15,309 nt of DNA, from the NCBI GenBank assembly GCA_023227685.1, contig JALNVG010000038.1:1-15309 (forward strand), in the 5' to 3' direction. Below the pieces are notes generated by a model. That model searched no databases. It saw only the letters and a program-made list of their open reading frames with translations, and had not been told where the DNA came from. Each line of letters starts with the position of its first letter. The first letter of the stretch is position 1. The position numbers were made by a program, and so were the translations under genes. Source of the stretch: Bacteroidaceae bacterium (GTDB lineage Bacteria > Bacteroidota > Bacteroidia > Bacteroidales > Bacteroidaceae). Positions 8,039 to 14,947 of this stretch are shown in pieces.

Positions 8039-8893
8039 TTAGGATTTTTTGTATAATAAGTATTTCGTTGTGACCTCTCCTGCTATATTTTCGCCTTTTG
8101 TCAACAGATCAACAGCACATTTAATACCTTCCACAGCTATTTGAGAACTAAAAATATCGATAGTAGAAACCTGTTTGCCCTCTTTAATCAATCGTTGTGC
8201 CGAAGGATCATTATCAAAGCCACATACCTTTATTTCATCCCGATATAAAAAATCCAACACATTCACTACACCTAAAGCCATAGCATCATTGCCACAAAAG
8301 ACGCCTTTCACTTTAGGATGTAATGCAATAAGACGACTAAATACTTCGCTTGCCTTGTCCGTTTCCCAATTAGCCGATTCGGAAGCAACAAGAGTCAAAC
8401 CGGCTTCCCTAATGGCACGCATATGGCCATTCTTACGCTGCACAGCATTCTCCGCGCCCTTCAATCCTTCGATAATAATCACTTCATTCCCTTGCTGAAG
8501 ATAAGAAGCCAAAACCTGACCTGCCTCATAGGCCGCTGTTTCATTATCCGGACCTATATAAGCAACTTGAACCTTTTGTCGAGCAAGCATAACAGGATTT
8601 AAACGAATATCAATATTGACCACTTTGATTCCTGCACGAACAGCTCTGACAACTGGCGGGACCAATGCATCAGAATCAATAGGAACAAGTACAATCGCAT
8701 CAACATTACGTTCAATTAATTCATCAACCAATTCAATTTGCTGTTTTACCTCAACTTGTGATTGTGTTCCGACAGTCACTAATTCTATCTCCGGATGAAG
8801 AGCCACATAATCCCGAGCTCCTTTTCCCATTATTTTGAAGAAATCAGCCTGAAGAGATTTCATCACCAAGCCGATTTCTGATTTTTCTTTCAT
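8039..8893 (-). CDS. RbsB-like sugar-binding protein without signal peptide (predicted cytoplasmic)
   Basis: The 284-residue protein is a type I periplasmic-binding-protein fold of the ribose/LacI-effector class. IGLVMKSLQADFFKIMGKGA (7-26) matches the start of mature RbsB-type proteins. AIVLVPIDSDALVPPV (66-81), GNDAMALGV (201-209) and CGFDNDPSAQRLI (224-236) are the usual sugar-contact and hinge regions, with D95 and D227 as likely ligand contacts. It begins directly with the mature domain: no signal peptide, no lipobox and no HTH. The frame cannot extend upstream, since a stop occurs eight codons before the ATG and the permease gene ends one base before it. It is therefore probably cytoplasmic and translationally coupled to the permease. 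No ABC permease or ATPase is present, so classic ABC import is excluded locally. Possible roles are an intracellular sensor, a buffer for imported sugar, or a permease partner. Fold is firm, function unknown. Confidence 0.85.
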   Translation of the reverse strand: MKEKSEIGLVMKSLQADFFKIMGKGARDYVALHPEIELVTVGTQSQVEVKQQIELVDELIERNVDAIVLVPIDSDALVPPVVRAVRAGIKVVNIDIRLNPVMLARQKVQVAYIGPDNETAAYEAGQVLASYLQQGNEVIIIEGLKGAENAVQRKNGHMRAIREAGLTLVASESANWETDKASEVFSRLIALHPKVKGVFCGNDAMALGVVNVLDFLYRDEIKVCGFDNDPSAQRLIKEGKQVSTIDIFSSQIAVEGIKCAVDLLTKGENIAGEVTTKYLLYKKS

Positions 8894-8894
8894 A

Positions 8895-9911
8895 TCAGTT
8901 GGATAAAGTAATAATTATCAAACCAACAATAAACAAAGTAAACATACCGGCAAGTATACGATTCGTACCCTTGGACGCACCTCGAAACTCTTTCCATACA
9001 AAAATACCCCAAAGCATTGCTACTACAGGTGCCGCATTACTTAACGCATAACTGATGGCCGGATTCGCTGCACCAGCTGCCATAAAACTAAGCACCATAC
9101 CACTCATCCAGATAAAACCTCCAAGTACTCCGGTTAAATGCGTACGCATACTCCCACTACGATAATCTTTCCAATTTACAACTTTCCCTTCAACAGGATG
9201 ACGCATCGCAAAGCCATTAAACAATGGTGTTGATATCAAAATACCTACAGCAAAGAAAAATACACCTGTATACGGAGTCAAATTACCAGTACCTCCGGAG
9301 ACATAAGCGGGATCAAGAGATTTGACAACCAAGCCGTAGAAAAACATAATAACAACACCAGCACAGAGCGAAAGCAAAATCCCTTTGGCCGGCGTTCCTT
9401 TTTCTCGTGCCGTCAAACGTTTGTAAGCCAAGCCACAGAGTAAAATTGCAATGACAATACAAAGAACCCCGATAAAAAGCATTCCTACATTACCAGAATA
9501 GCTGTTTCCACTGAATTCAACCAATAGGAAATTAACAACAATGCCACCGACCCAGGCAAGACCTCCACCAATAGGAAAACCAATGGACATACCGGCAATG
9601 GCCATAGCTGCGGTAAGGAGTATCGTACCAAGATTCCAGACAATGCCTCCCAAAATAGCAAAACAGATACTACTCCCCGCCGCCTGCGACAAATCTGCAA
9701 AAAAAGCACGTCCGTCACCACCCATATTGCCCAATGTAAGTGCGGCTAAAAGAGCAGTAAGGAATAAACCCCATGTCATATCCCAATAGAAAAGTTCAAA
9801 ACTCCATTTTTTTGCTGCAACCATTTTTTGGGTATTTGCCCAAGAGCCCCAGCATACCATACACAAAATACATAAGAGTATGGCGATAGCGTAATTCTGT
9901 ATTAAAAACAT
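8895..9911 (-). CDS. RhaT/GRP-type sugar permease (drug/metabolite transporter superfamily)
   Basis: The 338-residue protein is almost entirely hydrophobic, with about ten predicted membrane segments (roughly 7-23, 41-61, 81-98, 104-131, 142-163, 176-198, 214-234, 259-280, 284-306, 318-336). The opening with WGSWANTQK near residue 21 and the glycine-rich GMSIGFPIGGGLAWVGGI (107-124) resemble the glucose/rhamnose/ureide transporter (GRP, RhaT) branch of the DMT superfamily, which are cation-coupled inner-membrane importers. It sits 12 bp after the isomerase gene and one base before the sugar-binding-protein gene, inside the sugar-catabolic operon. The inferred job is uptake of the operon's substrate (D-apiose by context) from periplasm to cytoplasm. 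Both ends are expected on the cytoplasmic side if there are ten helices. The substrate cannot be read from sequence, and rhamnose or another pentose is possible. Confidence 0.83.
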   Translation of the reverse strand: MFLIQNYAIAILLCILCMVCWGSWANTQKMVAAKKWSFELFYWDMTWGLFLTALLAALTLGNMGGDGRAFFADLSQAAGSSICFAILGGIVWNLGTILLTAAMAIAGMSIGFPIGGGLAWVGGIVVNFLLVEFSGNSYSGNVGMLFIGVLCIVIAILLCGLAYKRLTAREKGTPAKGILLSLCAGVVIMFFYGLVVKSLDPAYVSGGTGNLTPYTGVFFFAVGILISTPLFNGFAMRHPVEGKVVNWKDYRSGSMRTHLTGVLGGFIWMSGMVLSFMAAGAANPAISYALSNAAPVVAMLWGIFVWKEFRGASKGTNRILAGMFTLFIVGLIIITLSN

Positions 9912-9923
9912 AATCGGTTAATC

Positions 9924-11354
9924 TTATTCGTGAATATACATTTCCCAACCCAAATAAGTATCAATAGCTTCTTGCAGAATATCCACAACATCAGTACGAA
10001 CCATCGCTACATGATGCTCAAATCCATTCTTACAGATAAACTTCATCAATTTTTGCAAATTATCCACTTGGGTTACAGCGATACATCCGTCCATTCCATA
10101 CGGATCATCGGTAATCTGCCCTTTGCCCAAATAACTCTTAATACATCCTAAAGTATCATCGGTACTGATGCGGAAGAAAGTAAACGGACCTTTAGCTACT
10201 TTGGCATTGATCGCGCCGAAAGTATTAATCTTACCTAATGTACGTCCAAGAACACCTAACGGGCCGAGTGTCATTTCACTCTTGGCAAAACTCTTCGGAA
10301 AATTTCCACAATGGGTACATACACATTTGTTACGATTTTCGGCAAAATTATTATTCCAGTCAAGCAAAGCAGAAGGCTGTCCGGCTGCAAGAGTCAGTGC
10401 ATACATAGAAACGGCTCCTGCAATATCGGTTTCGCAAGCCGAAGGGATAAGTTTTTCACCCAACATACTCATGGTAACACATGCAGCACAACCATAATTC
10501 TGTTCCAAGGAATCCCAACATTGAATAGCAGTAGCATCTACTTCGTTCAAGTTCACCCAATTATCTACGGCAAGTCCGAACTTAGCCTGCAATGCCAATT
10601 TTTCCTGATAAGCCTGTGGCACTTTGGCATAATGGCTTATTTCTTCTATCTTTAATTTTAATTCGGCTGCATTATTATCGATTTTACGGGCATTACTAAG
10701 AATCTCGGAAAGGTCTACCGGAACAACTGTAATACCACTTGTCTGCAAAAGCTTTTCACTTGCGCGACAAGTATTAAAGCCTAATGGACGGGTACCAATC
10801 TGACCGATACGACAATGAGTAAGTTTCTTCACTACCCGGCAAACCCCTGCGAATTTATTGATATCCTCCAATAACAGCGGACTCTTTATCGAATAGGTAT
10901 GCAAGGTTGTATCGGTAAAAGGAATACCATACTGGTATAAATTATTACAAACCGAAATCTTACCACAAAAAGCATCACGACGGTGGTCCAAATCAACTTT
11001 ATCATTTTCATCATCACATGCCTGCACCATGACAGGAACATTCAATTCCGCGCGGCTTATCGCATTAATAATACCTATCTCAAAACCAAAATTCGGCAAT
11101 GATACAATTATACCGTCGATTATCTCTCGATTGGCGCGAAACAATTTGGCACAAGCCTGACCATCTGCAAGAGTTTCCATACTTCCACCGGTCGGTGTAT
11201 CTACCTCATCAAGAATAACATAACCATAACCATTCTTTTCTAGAACTTCAAGCAATGTTTTACGAACATCAATAGCTAAATCAGAATTAAAATAGGCGCG
11301 GGTACCTATAATCAGACCAAAGGTTTCTTTCCCGTGTTGTGCTTCTTTTTTCAT
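9924..11354 (-). CDS. L-fucose/L-arabinose isomerase-family protein, candidate D-apiose isomerase
   Basis: The 476-residue cytoplasmic protein belongs to the FucI/AraA-like family of Mn-dependent aldose-ketose isomerases. The N-terminal half (about 10-190) has two Rossmann-like parts (TFGLIIGTRAYFNSDLAIDV; CRIGQIGTRPLGFNTC), followed by the C-terminal catalytic part. Likely metal and acid/base residues are E308 in ACETDIAGA, D332 in LLDWNNNF and H447/H448 in FEHHVAMV, by analogy with the FucI Glu-Asp-His set. A cysteine/histidine cluster CVCTHCGNFP (344-353) lies beside the site. The gene is fourth in the operon, 20 bp after the kinase, so it probably makes the ketose the kinase phosphorylates. 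With a split transketolase and no aldolase, an apiose-to-apulose step fits better than fucose to fuculose. I cannot tell whether the described apiose isomerase belongs to this family; an L-fucose, L-galactose or D-arabinose substrate remains possible. Confidence 0.82.
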   Translation of the reverse strand: MKKEAQHGKETFGLIIGTRAYFNSDLAIDVRKTLLEVLEKNGYGYVILDEVDTPTGGSMETLADGQACAKLFRANREIIDGIIVSLPNFGFEIGIINAISRAELNVPVMVQACDDENDKVDLDHRRDAFCGKISVCNNLYQYGIPFTDTTLHTYSIKSPLLLEDINKFAGVCRVVKKLTHCRIGQIGTRPLGFNTCRASEKLLQTSGITVVPVDLSEILSNARKIDNNAAELKLKIEEISHYAKVPQAYQEKLALQAKFGLAVDNWVNLNEVDATAIQCWDSLEQNYGCAACVTMSMLGEKLIPSACETDIAGAVSMYALTLAAGQPSALLDWNNNFAENRNKCVCTHCGNFPKSFAKSEMTLGPLGVLGRTLGKINTFGAINAKVAKGPFTFFRISTDDTLGCIKSYLGKGQITDDPYGMDGCIAVTQVDNLQKLMKFICKNGFEHHVAMVRTDVVDILQEAIDTYLGWEMYIHE

Positions 11355-11374
11355 GATATAAATTTATTAAATGA

Positions 11375-12868
11375 TTATTCTATTGAATTTATTACTCTTT
11401 TCACAGCTTTAATCCATCCTTGATAAAGTTGATTGCGTTGTTCATCTTTCATTTGCGGCAATACGCAATAATTTTCTTTGCGTAGAGCACCCGCCTCATC
11501 AAAGCTATTCCAAAGTCCGCGGGCAAAGCCATTCATAATCATTGCGCCAAGTGCCGATGCCTCTTCTATATTTGCACAATTAATGATAGCATTCACCATA
11601 TCAGCTTGAAACTGCATCAAAAATTTGTTTCGGGTAGGTCCGCCATCAACACGTAACTCTTTCAAAGCAATACCTGCCTGACCGGTCATTAAATCAACCA
11701 AATCTTTTACTTGGTAAGCAATAGCCTCGAGCGAGGCACGCAAAAGATGAGCTTTTGTGGTACCCAATGTCATACCGTAAATCATCGCCTTGGCACTATC
11801 ATTCCACCAAGGTGCACCAAGTCCGGCAAAAGCAGGAACAAAATAAACTCCTCCATTATCAGTCACACTGGCAGCTTGTGCTTCGATGTCCTTGGGCGAA
11901 CCTATCAACGCCAATTTTTCCACAAGCCATTTTATAGTCGCACCTGTACAATGGATATTGCCTTCAAAGGCATAAAAGACTTTATTCAAAGCAGCAAACC
12001 CCACTGAAGTAACCAAACCAGCCGGAGCATCTTTCGCCTCCTCACCGATATTTACCATCACAGAAGAACCTGTGCCATAAGTAACCTTACCCATCCCTGC
12101 CTCAAAACACATCTGACCGACAAGTGCTCCATGAGAATCACCTAGCACACCGGCTATCTGTATCGGTTGTACAAAATAACCATCTACTGTCGTTTCACCG
12201 AAAACAGAATCAGAAGAGCGTACTTCCGGCATCATACATCGTGGAATCTTAAAGAGACGCAATAAATCATCATCCCAAGCCAAAGTATGGATATTAAATA
12301 ATAAAGTACGGGAAGCATTTGTATAATCAGTTGCATGGACCTTCCCTCCGGTTAATTTCCAAACCAACCATGAATCAATAGTTCCCATTAATAAGTGTCC
12401 TTCTTCGGCAGACTTACGAGCACCATTTACATAATCAAGTATCCATTGAGCTCCACTGGCAGCAAAATAAGGATCAATGAGTAGTCCACTTTTGCTCCGT
12501 ACCATTTCAGTATAGCCCTCATCTTTTAATTTCCGACAGATGGATGCTCCCCGTTGACATTGCCAAACAACTGCATGATAAACAGGGATTCCCGTCCGCT
12601 TATCCCATACCACAACTGTTTCGCGCTGATTCGTTATAGCCAATGAAAAATGACTTTCTTGTTCTAATTGCAAATTATCAAGTAGAGAACGTATAGCTTT
12701 TAAGGTATTAATATAAATCTCTTCTGCATCGTGCTCCACCCAGCCTGCTTGAGGATAATATTGTTTGTGAGGCTCGTCAACACGATGAATCAATTGGCAT
12801 TGTTCATTAAAGAGTACAGCTTTGGTAGCTGATGTGCTTTGGTCTATCGCTATAATATAGTTTTTCAT
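11375..12868 (-). CDS. FGGY-family, glycerol-kinase-like sugar kinase, candidate apulose kinase
   Basis: The 497-residue protein aligns along its whole length with glycerol kinase. The phosphate-binding loop AIDQSTSATKAVLF is at 7-20, GWVEHDAEE at 42-50, TNQRETVVVWDKRTG at 79-93, IDPYFAASG at 131-139, the catalytic-base motif GDSHGALVGQ (D244) at 243-252, and GGPTRNKFLMQFQAD at 409-423. R82, E83, W102, Y134 and D244 match the glycerol-contacting residues of E. coli GlpK. The position of GlpK Phe270, which packs against glycerol, is serine here (S269, in YGTGSSVMVN). The glycine/lysine loop GlpK uses for fructose-1,6-bisphosphate control is also shortened (DGYFVQPI). These changes suggest a different, perhaps bulkier, polyol or ketose substrate. 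It lies between the transketolase C-half and the isomerase, so it probably phosphorylates the isomerase product (apulose 4-phosphate in the apiose route). Plain glycerol kinase is the alternative. Confidence 0.85.
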   Translation of the reverse strand: MKNYIIAIDQSTSATKAVLFNEQCQLIHRVDEPHKQYYPQAGWVEHDAEEIYINTLKAIRSLLDNLQLEQESHFSLAITNQRETVVVWDKRTGIPVYHAVVWQCQRGASICRKLKDEGYTEMVRSKSGLLIDPYFAASGAQWILDYVNGARKSAEEGHLLMGTIDSWLVWKLTGGKVHATDYTNASRTLLFNIHTLAWDDDLLRLFKIPRCMMPEVRSSDSVFGETTVDGYFVQPIQIAGVLGDSHGALVGQMCFEAGMGKVTYGTGSSVMVNIGEEAKDAPAGLVTSVGFAALNKVFYAFEGNIHCTGATIKWLVEKLALIGSPKDIEAQAASVTDNGGVYFVPAFAGLGAPWWNDSAKAMIYGMTLGTTKAHLLRASLEAIAYQVKDLVDLMTGQAGIALKELRVDGGPTRNKFLMQFQADMVNAIINCANIEEASALGAMIMNGFARGLWNSFDEAGALRKENYCVLPQMKDEQRNQLYQGWIKAVKRVINSIE

Positions 12869-12892
12869 AGTTGTATTAATTAAATACAGGAG

Positions 12893-13864
12893 TTACGTAT
12901 AAGAAATAATCTTATTCTTTTTATTAATCATTGAATGAACAGCTTTTATAATTCCTTCTTTATCAATTCCATAATAAGAGAATATTTCGGCAGAAGTACC
13001 GTGTACCACGTCCTCATCAGGAATACCAAGAATCTTAACGGGCACGGGATGTTCAGACAATGTTTCCATGACAATACTTCCCAAACCGCCAAAACGACTA
13101 TGTTCCTCAACTGTAATAATTCGTTTTGTATCGTTTGCCGCTTTCAATATAGCTTGTGTATCTATAGGTTTCAAAGTGGCCATATCAAGAACACGAACAG
13201 AAATACCTTCCTCTCGTAAAGTCAATGCAGCCTGATAAGCATGATAAACAGTCTCTCCGGTACCAATAACGGTAATATCTTTCCCATCAAGCAACAAATT
13301 GGCTTTGCCAAGCTGAAAATCAAAATCATCATTCTTATAAACATCAGGAACGGCACCGCGACCGACACGGACGTATACAGGTTCGGGATAATCAACAAGA
13401 ATTTCAACTAATTTGGCTGCTTCACGGGCATCACAAGGAAATACAATATTCATTCCAGGAAATGTTCGCAAAACGGCAATATCATATAAACTATGATGCG
13501 TTGCACCAAGAGCACCGTAAGCCACACCACCACTTACACCGAAAATGGTAACCGGACTTTTAGAATAAGCAATATCAACCTTAACTTGTTCAAGTGAACG
13601 GGCCATATAAAAACAAGCGGGGCCACATACGAAAACTTTCTTCCCGCAATTTGCCAATCCGGCAGAAATACCAACAGCATCTTGCTCAGCTATTCCACAT
13701 TCTACAAATTGATCAGGAAGTTCTTTCGCAAAATCAGTTAATGTGACCGAACCACGTGCATCCGTTGTCACAACAATAATATTTTTATCCTTGCGCGCTA
13801 ATTTAAGCAACATATTTGTCATACTCTTTCGGCAAGCTATCTGTTGATTTCCCATTTTATTCAT
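12893..13864 (-). CDS. Transketolase C-terminal subunit (AptB-like)
   Basis: The 323-residue protein carries the pyrimidine-binding (PYR) and C-terminal domains of a split transketolase. The catalytic Glu that activates thiamine diphosphate is E60 in CGIAEQDAVGISAGLA. SGGVAYGALGATHHSLYDIA (111-130) is the substrate-channel region, and the C-terminal domain (about 190-310) has DITVIGTGETVYHAYQAA and VRVLDMATLKPID. It lacks the TPP-diphosphate domain, which is encoded just upstream. The ATG at 13864 overlaps the N-half gene by 8 bases; the ATG at 13855 would abut it without overlap. Either way the two are translationally coupled and should form one alpha2beta2 enzyme. In the described apiose route this pair moves a two-carbon unit from apulose 4-phosphate to glyceraldehyde 3-phosphate, giving xylulose 5-phosphate and DHAP. 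The operon partners favour that; an ordinary pentose-phosphate transketolase or a DXS-like role is less likely. Confidence 0.87.
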   Translation of the reverse strand: MNKMGNQQIACRKSMTNMLLKLARKDKNIIVVTTDARGSVTLTDFAKELPDQFVECGIAEQDAVGISAGLANCGKKVFVCGPACFYMARSLEQVKVDIAYSKSPVTIFGVSGGVAYGALGATHHSLYDIAVLRTFPGMNIVFPCDAREAAKLVEILVDYPEPVYVRVGRGAVPDVYKNDDFDFQLGKANLLLDGKDITVIGTGETVYHAYQAALTLREEGISVRVLDMATLKPIDTQAILKAANDTKRIITVEEHSRFGGLGSIVMETLSEHPVPVKILGIPDEDVVHGTSAEIFSYYGIDKEGIIKAVHSMINKKNKIISYT

Positions 13865-14690
13865 TCTCCAATGTTACAATTCGTTGTTCAATTTCTTTCA
13901 TTGCCTGCTCATATTGCTCTCGAGTAGGCATGCCATGATGCCATTTCAGATCGTTCTCCATATATGACACACCCTTACCCTTTGTCGTATCGGCAATGAT
14001 AAGATGCGGTTGGTGGTTTTGATAGTCTATCTTATCAAAAGCACAAACAAGATCATCCACCTCATCTCCGTTTGTTTCCTGTACATCCCAACCAAAAGCC
14101 GTCCACCGATCTCTAATATTACCCAAAGACATGACCGATTCCGTCGTACCACTTATTTGTAACTTATTACGATCAATAATGGCAACAAGATTATCGAGTT
14201 TGTACTGATTGCCGGCCATTGCGGCCTCGTAGATGGAACCTTCATCTTGCTCCCCATCACCCATGAGCACATAAGTTTTGAAAGATTTATTATCCATTTT
14301 GGCAGCTATAGCCATACCTACGCCAACGGAAAGCCCGTGTCCCAACGCTCCGCTGCTGATTTCAACACCCGGCACTTGAATAGTTGGATGTCCGGCAAGA
14401 GGAGATTTGAATTTTCCTAAAGTATCTGTGATTTCTTTCGATATGAATCCCTTGGCTTCAAGTACAGCATATAAAGCTTCCACACAATGTCCTTTACTCA
14501 TAACAAAACGATCACGATCAGATTTTTTTGGATTACAAGAATCAGTATTCATTACTTTAAAATAAAGAACAGTAAGCACATTCATACATGAAAGATCTCC
14601 ACCGATATGACCGGCCTTGGCATTATAAACGATCTCCATTAGTCTCTTACGATTTCTTTCACTTATAATTTTAAGATCTTTATTTTGCAT
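13857..14690 (-). CDS. Transketolase N-terminal (TPP-binding) subunit (AptA-like)
   Basis: The 277-residue protein is the diphosphate-binding half of a split transketolase. Family motifs appear in order: AGHIGGDLS (26-34), SKGHCVEALY (65-74), AGHP (99-102), GALGHGLSVGVGMA (114-127), the TPP/Mg motif GDGEQDEG (144-151) with the following NKLQISG (175-181), and WHHG (250-253). It ends without a PYR domain, which is encoded by the next gene. The ATG at 14690 gives the normal N-terminus for this subunit. It is first in the six-gene operon, about 45 bp downstream of a well-formed promoter. Split transketolases of this type are common in bacterial sugar-catabolic operons, and here the company of an FGGY kinase and an aldose isomerase matches the non-oxidative apiose pathway. 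The transketolase call is firm. The apulose-4-phosphate specificity is inferred from context. Confidence 0.88.
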   Translation of the reverse strand: MQNKDLKIISERNRKRLMEIVYNAKAGHIGGDLSCMNVLTVLYFKVMNTDSCNPKKSDRDRFVMSKGHCVEALYAVLEAKGFISKEITDTLGKFKSPLAGHPTIQVPGVEISSGALGHGLSVGVGMAIAAKMDNKSFKTYVLMGDGEQDEGSIYEAAMAGNQYKLDNLVAIIDRNKLQISGTTESVMSLGNIRDRWTAFGWDVQETNGDEVDDLVCAFDKIDYQNHQPHLIIADTTKGKGVSYMENDLKWHHGMPTREQYEQAMKEIEQRIVTLENE

Positions 14691-14734
14691 AATTATTATA
14701 GTTCTTCATTTGATTTATCTGAGTTTGAATGCTA

Positions 14735-14765
14735 CAAACATAAGAAAAGAAAACTTTATATCAAA
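14735..14765 (-). promoter_or_regulatory. Bacteroidetes-type promoter of the apiose-type operon
   Basis: On the minus strand TTTG (14765-14762) and TATGTTTG (14742-14735) are separated by exactly 19 bp. This is the consensus arrangement of the Bacteroidetes housekeeping sigma factor (-33 TTTG, -7 TAnnTTTG). Transcription would start near 14728, leaving a short untranslated leader before the ATG at 14690. It also lies after the nagB terminator, so the operon is an independent transcription unit. Confidence 0.72.
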
Positions 14766-14791
14766 ACTAAACGAAAGTAATCGTAAGTATA

Positions 14792-14808
14792 TTAACTAGA
14801 TTTAACTA
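14792..14808. repeat. Tandem TTAACTA direct repeat upstream of the operon promoter
   Basis: TTAACTA occurs at 14792-14798 and 14802-14808, one helical turn (10 bp) apart and about 27 bp upstream of the -33 element. The AACTA core recurs at 14765 and 14817. The spacing is what a dimeric or tandem activator would use, but the DNA is AT-rich and the motif short. No regulator gene of known type other than the ECF sigma factor is in the window. Confidence 0.35.
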
Positions 14809-14862
14809 CTTCAATGAACTAATACAGCTACATCAAATAACAGTAAGATAAATATGGATGAT

Positions 14863-14895
14863 CAAAAAAAATGCGTTGCAACTACGCAACGCATT
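14863..14895 (-). terminator. Intrinsic terminator of nagB
   Basis: A perfect 10-bp stem, AATGCGTTGC (14870-14879) with GCAACGCATT (14886-14895), encloses a 6-base loop. On the minus strand it is followed by a run of T (14869-14864). It lies about 50 bp past the nagB stop codon in the correct orientation. Confidence 0.85.
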
Positions 14896-14947
14896 CAATA
14901 AATTCAACAAAGAAAGGATAATTCTTCTTTTATAAAAAAAGATTCAC

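Noticed and set aside
8039..8893. LacI-family transcription regulator
   Set aside because: The protein starts directly with the sugar-binding domain; the helix-turn-helix region is absent and cannot be encoded upstream in frame.
8039..14690. Operon for L-fucose or L-arabinose catabolism
   Set aside because: The isomerase type would allow it, but there is no fuculose-phosphate aldolase or ribulose-phosphate epimerase, and a split transketolase is present instead.
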